Shown here: positions 59,836 through 64,000 of the stretch, in pieces
Position numbering within the stretch: the stretch's first letter is position 1
Layout of the letters: every line of letters begins with the position of its first letter
Assembly: GCA_016702705.1 (NCBI GenBank)
Contig: JADJDM010000021.1
Location: 62,001 to 126,000, forward strand
Direction: 5' to 3'
From: Bacteroidota bacterium
GTDB lineage: Bacteria; Bacteroidota; Bacteroidia; B-17B0; Aurantibacillaceae
Length of the DNA: 64,000 nt
The notes under the pieces: generated by a model
What the model was told of the DNA's origin: nothing
Database searches by the model: none
What the model saw: the letters and a program-made list of their open reading frames with translations, nothing else
Position numbers and translations under genes: made by a program

Positions 59836-62800
59836 ATGCAGTTCAAAGCAGGTTACATAGTTGACACCATTGCTAAAGTTATAACCGACTTTAGAACTGC
59901 TCTGAATAAGAATGTTCCAATCGAGAAAACTCAACTTGACCAAATCAAAGGACTATTGCAACATGTAAGTTCTTTTGATGTTGAGTTTCCATACGAACAC
60001 AAACCTGACTTCAAAAAACTCAATCCTGTTTTAGCTACTCTAAACAATGTTATCACAAGAGGTTTGCCGACAAGAGCACCATTACTTTTGGAGAACCTGT
60101 TTTCGGAAATCAATTTAACCCAACCAAACAAAGACGAGTTTGAATTCAATTTTCCAAACTCAACAAATCCGATTAGTTATGAAAGCATTTTTGAATTGCT
60201 TCACATTGTTGAACCACAATTAGAAATTAGCAGGATCTAACTACGGAGGAAATTTAGGGAGCAGTTTAGAATGGGACTTCATTAAAAAACATCCATTCTT
60301 AAAACAAATATTAGAATCTCAAAGAGATTTTTCAACCATCAATGCCAAGCTACTAGGAAACAGAACAGTAGATTTTTGTTTCACTTCTCCTTACTTGCAT
60401 TGGAACAATGCAAACCAATGTTATGAGAAGGTGGGAAGAATTTTTGAAGTGGATGGCCCACACCATTCACTTTCTGAATACAAATATTATGATGCTTACA
60501 GAGATGCAATTGCAGCAGATGAAAATTTTGAAACAATAAGATTTACTGTTGAAACCATCAAAGCAGATAACACCGACTTTGAAGCGTTAATAGGAAGAAA
60601 GATTTATCAAAATTTCAAAAATAATTTTGATAAAAACATTAAAGAACATCTTGCAGAATATTCTTTAATCTTTATTCCTCTTGCTGTAGCAAGAGTCCAA
60701 AAAACAATTCTTGAATTCCTTTTGGTTCATCCCGAACTATTCAAGAAAGAGAAAATTGAAATTGCAATTGTTGAAAGAGATTTGCCATGCGGTGCCATTG
60801 CGATAAAATCTTTGCAAGATTTATTTTTCAATATCAATGAAATCTTAGAAGACAAAGACAAGTTGCCTTTACCTGAAATCTCATTGAAAATATTTGAAAA
60901 CTCAAAATGGGTCATTGATACCAAACTACACTTGCAAGCAAGTGTAAAGGATGAAAGTTTTTCATTCAAAATAAGTTTGACATCATACTTGATCATTCCA
61001 TTTTAAGGCGTTCAAACATTTACAAGGAAACAGATTTTCAAAACGACAAGGCAATAAAAAATTCGTTCCTCTCATTATTTTGACACCTCATTCGGAAAAG
61101 CAAGACGGGTTTATTGTGCCGACTTGTTGCATTACAAACCATTGGTGAGAAAAAAGATGATGGTTCATATATTTCAGTTAGTGAATGCAGAAAGCCCATA
61201 AATTACTTTATTCAAAACATTTTCAGAAAGGTTAGTTTCAGAGAAGGGCAACTTCCAATCATTTCAAGAGCATTACAGCAGAAACCTGTTATTGGTTTGC
61301 TCCCAACGGGCGGAGGAAAATCTTTGACTTTTCAACTACCCACTTTTTTGCAGTCAGGTTTGTGCTTAGTAGTTGACCCGATTAAATCCTTGATGGAAGA
61401 CCAAGTAAGAGTATTAAAACAAAATTGGATTGACTGTTGCGATTTCATTAACTCAAACCTTAAACGAGAAGACAAAGCGAAAAAACTAATTGACTTTCGT
61501 TACGGAGAAACAATGTTTCTTTTCATTTCTCCTGAAAGATTTGTCATGCAAGATTTCAGAAACATCATTCGGACAATTGATATTTCAAATTTAGGGTTAG
61601 CCTTTTCTTATTGCGTAATAGATGAGGTGCATTGTGTTTCCGAGTGGGGACACGATTTCCGTACAACTTATTTAATGCTTGGAAAGAACTCACAACGGTT
61701 TGCTAAAACCAAAAGTGAAAAAGCAGTTTCACTTATCGGACTAACTGCAACAGCTTCATTTGATGTTTTGGCAGACATTGAAAGAGAATTGCAAATTCAT
61801 CATAATGATGTTGCTGACGCAATCATCATGATTGAAAATACTATTAGACCTGAATTATTTTTCAGAGTTATTGATGTAACTGGCAAAGACAGGATCAATG
61901 AATTGAATAACGACTTTGGAAAATTTGGCTCTAATCTTCAAAAGCTAAACAATATATCACTTATTGAAAGGTCACAGCAACATCACCACGATAATTTTAA
62001 CGATGCAGAACAATTCAATCAGAATATCTTATTCAAAAATCAATTAGGAGAACTGACTGATTTAAGTGCTAAAAATCAAAATGATTTTTTACGCAATCAT
62101 TTTTGTCCAACTAAGGAACAAAGAAATGTCGCAGGTGAAATTACAGATACAAGAGGCGTTCCCTTTGTATTTGAAAATCTAAGTTCAAACTCAAAAGGAT
62201 TTTTCTATGCAAGTGATGAAGATGAAATAAGTCAAGAAATTCAAGACCATTTTGAAAACTTCGTAACCGATAAATCTAAGCACATCGTTTGCACAAAAGC
62301 ATTTGGGATGGGAATTGACAAAAAAGATATTCGTTCAACCTATCACTATTTTTATTCAGGTTCACTTGAAAGTTTGGTTCAAGAAGCAGGAAGGTCAGGC
62401 AGAGACAAAAAAATATCCGAAGCGAATATTTTAATTTCAAAAGCAAGTATGTGAAACTTGATGTTTACAAATTTTTTAACGAAAACCAAGATTATAAACT
62501 CATTCAAAAAGGAGTTACAAGAAAAGCAATAAGACAGGCATTTTGAAAAAATGGGAAGACAATTTACCAATTGACATTTCATTCTCTTCATTGGATGATG
62601 CAATAAAAGAAATTGACTTGACTGACTTTAGTTTGCTTAAAAAAGATGGAAGTAAATACAATATTCTACCAGCAGCAAACATAAGTGAATTAAGAGATAA
62701 ACTTAAAGAGAAAGACGGCAACAACCATTTCAAGTATCTTGTTGAGAAATACAGCGACAGGAACATTCACGATTTCTTTCACGAACTTTCTTTTAAAGGA

Positions 62801-64000
62801 GTTGATACAGAAAAAAGTCAATTTCTAAATCTTTTCAAGGTCAAAGAATTTCAAGTTATTAATGCTGAGATGATTGACATTGAAAAGCAAGGTACTTTAG
62901 CAAACACTTTTAATAATTGCAAAGAGGAAAATTTCCAATTCATAATTACAGCAACAAAGAAGTATCTTGACTCAACTGAAATTATCTGCAATCTATTAGG
63001 AGTAAAGCCAAAAGTCCCAATCAACCCGCCTGCATTTATGAAGACATTTGAGGAGGTTGTTAAGAGTGCTTATGATTGGTCACATGACTTCAATGATTTC
63101 CTTTTTATATTGGAAGAAAACAGTGTTAAAGAACTTTCTAAAATCACAGACGAAGTAAAAGCGGAACTACTTTTTGTTTACAGCAGAGACAGAGATACCG
63201 CAAATGACACGGGCAGATTGATTTACAGGATGCACAGCATGGGATTTTTAGAAGATTACTTGATTGACTACAACAAGAACAATCTTTACAGTTGCACATT
63301 TAAGAAATTCAAAACAATTGACAATTACACAAAGACAATTGAAAAATATTTGAGAAGATATTTGTCAGAGAATACTGCAATGGAAAATATTAAACAACTT
63401 AAAAATCGCCTTACAATAAAGACGACTCCGGTAGAAAAATTATTGAATGTCTTTTTTTCTTATCAGAGTTTTCTTATAAAGAAATTGCAAGTAAACGAAA
63501 AGAGCAACAGACGAAATTGAAAGTATTCTGAATACCAGTATAACCGAACCAAATTATGTTAACGATTGGTTTCAACAAAACCTTTATATCAAAGAACAAA
63601 TCTATTTCTACTTCAATGCGAAGTATGCAAGAATTGGGTTTAAGATAAACGGCAAACCATTTTCTCTTTTAGACGACTATCAAGAGCAGTTAATGAGCAA
63701 GCAAGAAATTCTTGATAAATATTTAGAGGTTTACCGAGCAGATGGAACTGAACAAAACAACTACAAACACATGATGGGTTCTTGCAAGAAAATCCTACGT
63801 TCTTTGAGTGAAACAGATTTGAATAATGAATGGCTACTTCGTTTGCTTAAAGCATTTTCAATGTATTCAGTAAACAATGCCTCTTACATTTCAGAAGCAA
63901 ACACAGAACTTGAATTAGGTTTTGACAATTTATATAAAGACGAAAATTTTCACGAAAATGATTTTGAAATTATTGAACCTATTTTTGAAAGTTACTTTCA
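59836..64000 (+). CDS. PD-(D/E)XK nuclease / RecQ-type helicase giant fusion, truncated at the right edge, many frameshifts
   Basis: Starts at ATG 59836 (MQFKAGYIVDTIAKVITDFR) and is still open at the window end. Region 60240-60620 has a DUF559/Vsr-like nuclease core: VDFCF, then GRIFEVDGPHHSLSEYKYYD with the D...ExD site, and ETIRFTVETI. From 61114 the RecQ helicase set is complete: GLLPTGGGKSLTFQLP, VVDPIKSLMEDQVRVLK, VIDEVHCVSEWGHDFRTTY, LIGLTATASFDV, VCTKAFGMGIDKKDIRS, QEAGRSGRDKK, with an insert of about 100 residues before motif V. The frame changes near 60236, 61000, 61130, 62450, 62540 and 63500. At least 1,380 residues are visible. It probably unwinds and cuts DNA; no partner is visible. 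Confidence 0.8.

Overview
The window is AT-rich DNA from a member of the Bacteroidota. Evidence: DUF4175 beside an RsbW-like ATPase and ybeY, the Bacteroidota-type YbeY zinc motif, a START-like domain protein of the kind seen in this phylum, TAnnTTTG-type promoter matches, and a signal peptide ending in a GQ-type site. No species can be named from the sequence alone.

Layout. (1) 1-9.7 kb is chromosomal core: the C-terminal part of a transglutaminase-like membrane protein, a MoxR AAA+ ATPase, a secreted repeat-like protein, a DUF4175 membrane/coiled-coil protein, an RsbW-like ATPase, ybeY, and on the other strand a lysine/alanine-rich START-like protein. (2) A tRNA-Met(CAT) with its own terminator lies at 9945-10018. 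(3) 10-13.7 kb is degenerate DNA with an artefact-like homopolymer tract, followed by a cassette-like block of four start/stop-overlapping genes (two small unknowns, a uracil-DNA-glycosylase-like protein, an agmatine-deiminase-family protein) bordered by GC-richer repeat-like DNA. (4) 13.7-30.4 kb looks like an integrated mobile element: tyrosine recombinase, two HTH proteins, a zinc-ribbon protein, a HEPN protein, a WYL regulator, a divergent ParA, DUF932, an AAA+ ATPase, a JAB/MPN-like protein and many small unknown genes. (5) 30.9-64 kb is a dense defence and DNA-processing island: a four-gene restriction operon (XRE regulator, methylase-like protein, GIY-YIG/helicase/methylase fusion, DUF262-DUF1524-DUF4268), recD-recC-recB on the minus strand, a 21-bp tandem array, a Nudix / PLD-helicase-DUF3427 / HNH operon, a Wadjet-type jetABCD operon, and a giant PD-(D/E)XK-RecQ fusion that runs off the right edge.

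How the genes work together. The island combines modification-dependent or methylation-linked restriction, anti-plasmid SMC (Wadjet), and two nuclease-helicase modules with RecBCD, the usual DNA-end processor. Gene ends overlap or nearly touch within each module (ATGA or TAATG junctions, or 2-nt gaps), so each module is probably one transcription unit.

Sequence quality. Reading frames are interrupted very unevenly. About 6 kb around 13.7-19.7 kb and the whole of recB are clean, while 34-38 kb and 48-64 kb carry a break every few hundred bases, often at homopolymers. Together with two G/T homopolymer tracts (about 10.5 and 23.1-23.65 kb), this suggests uncorrected sequencing errors at least as much as true gene decay. 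I give interrupted genes as one rebuilt unit when the protein continues in another frame, and say where the frame changes. All family names come from reading motifs; no database search was run.
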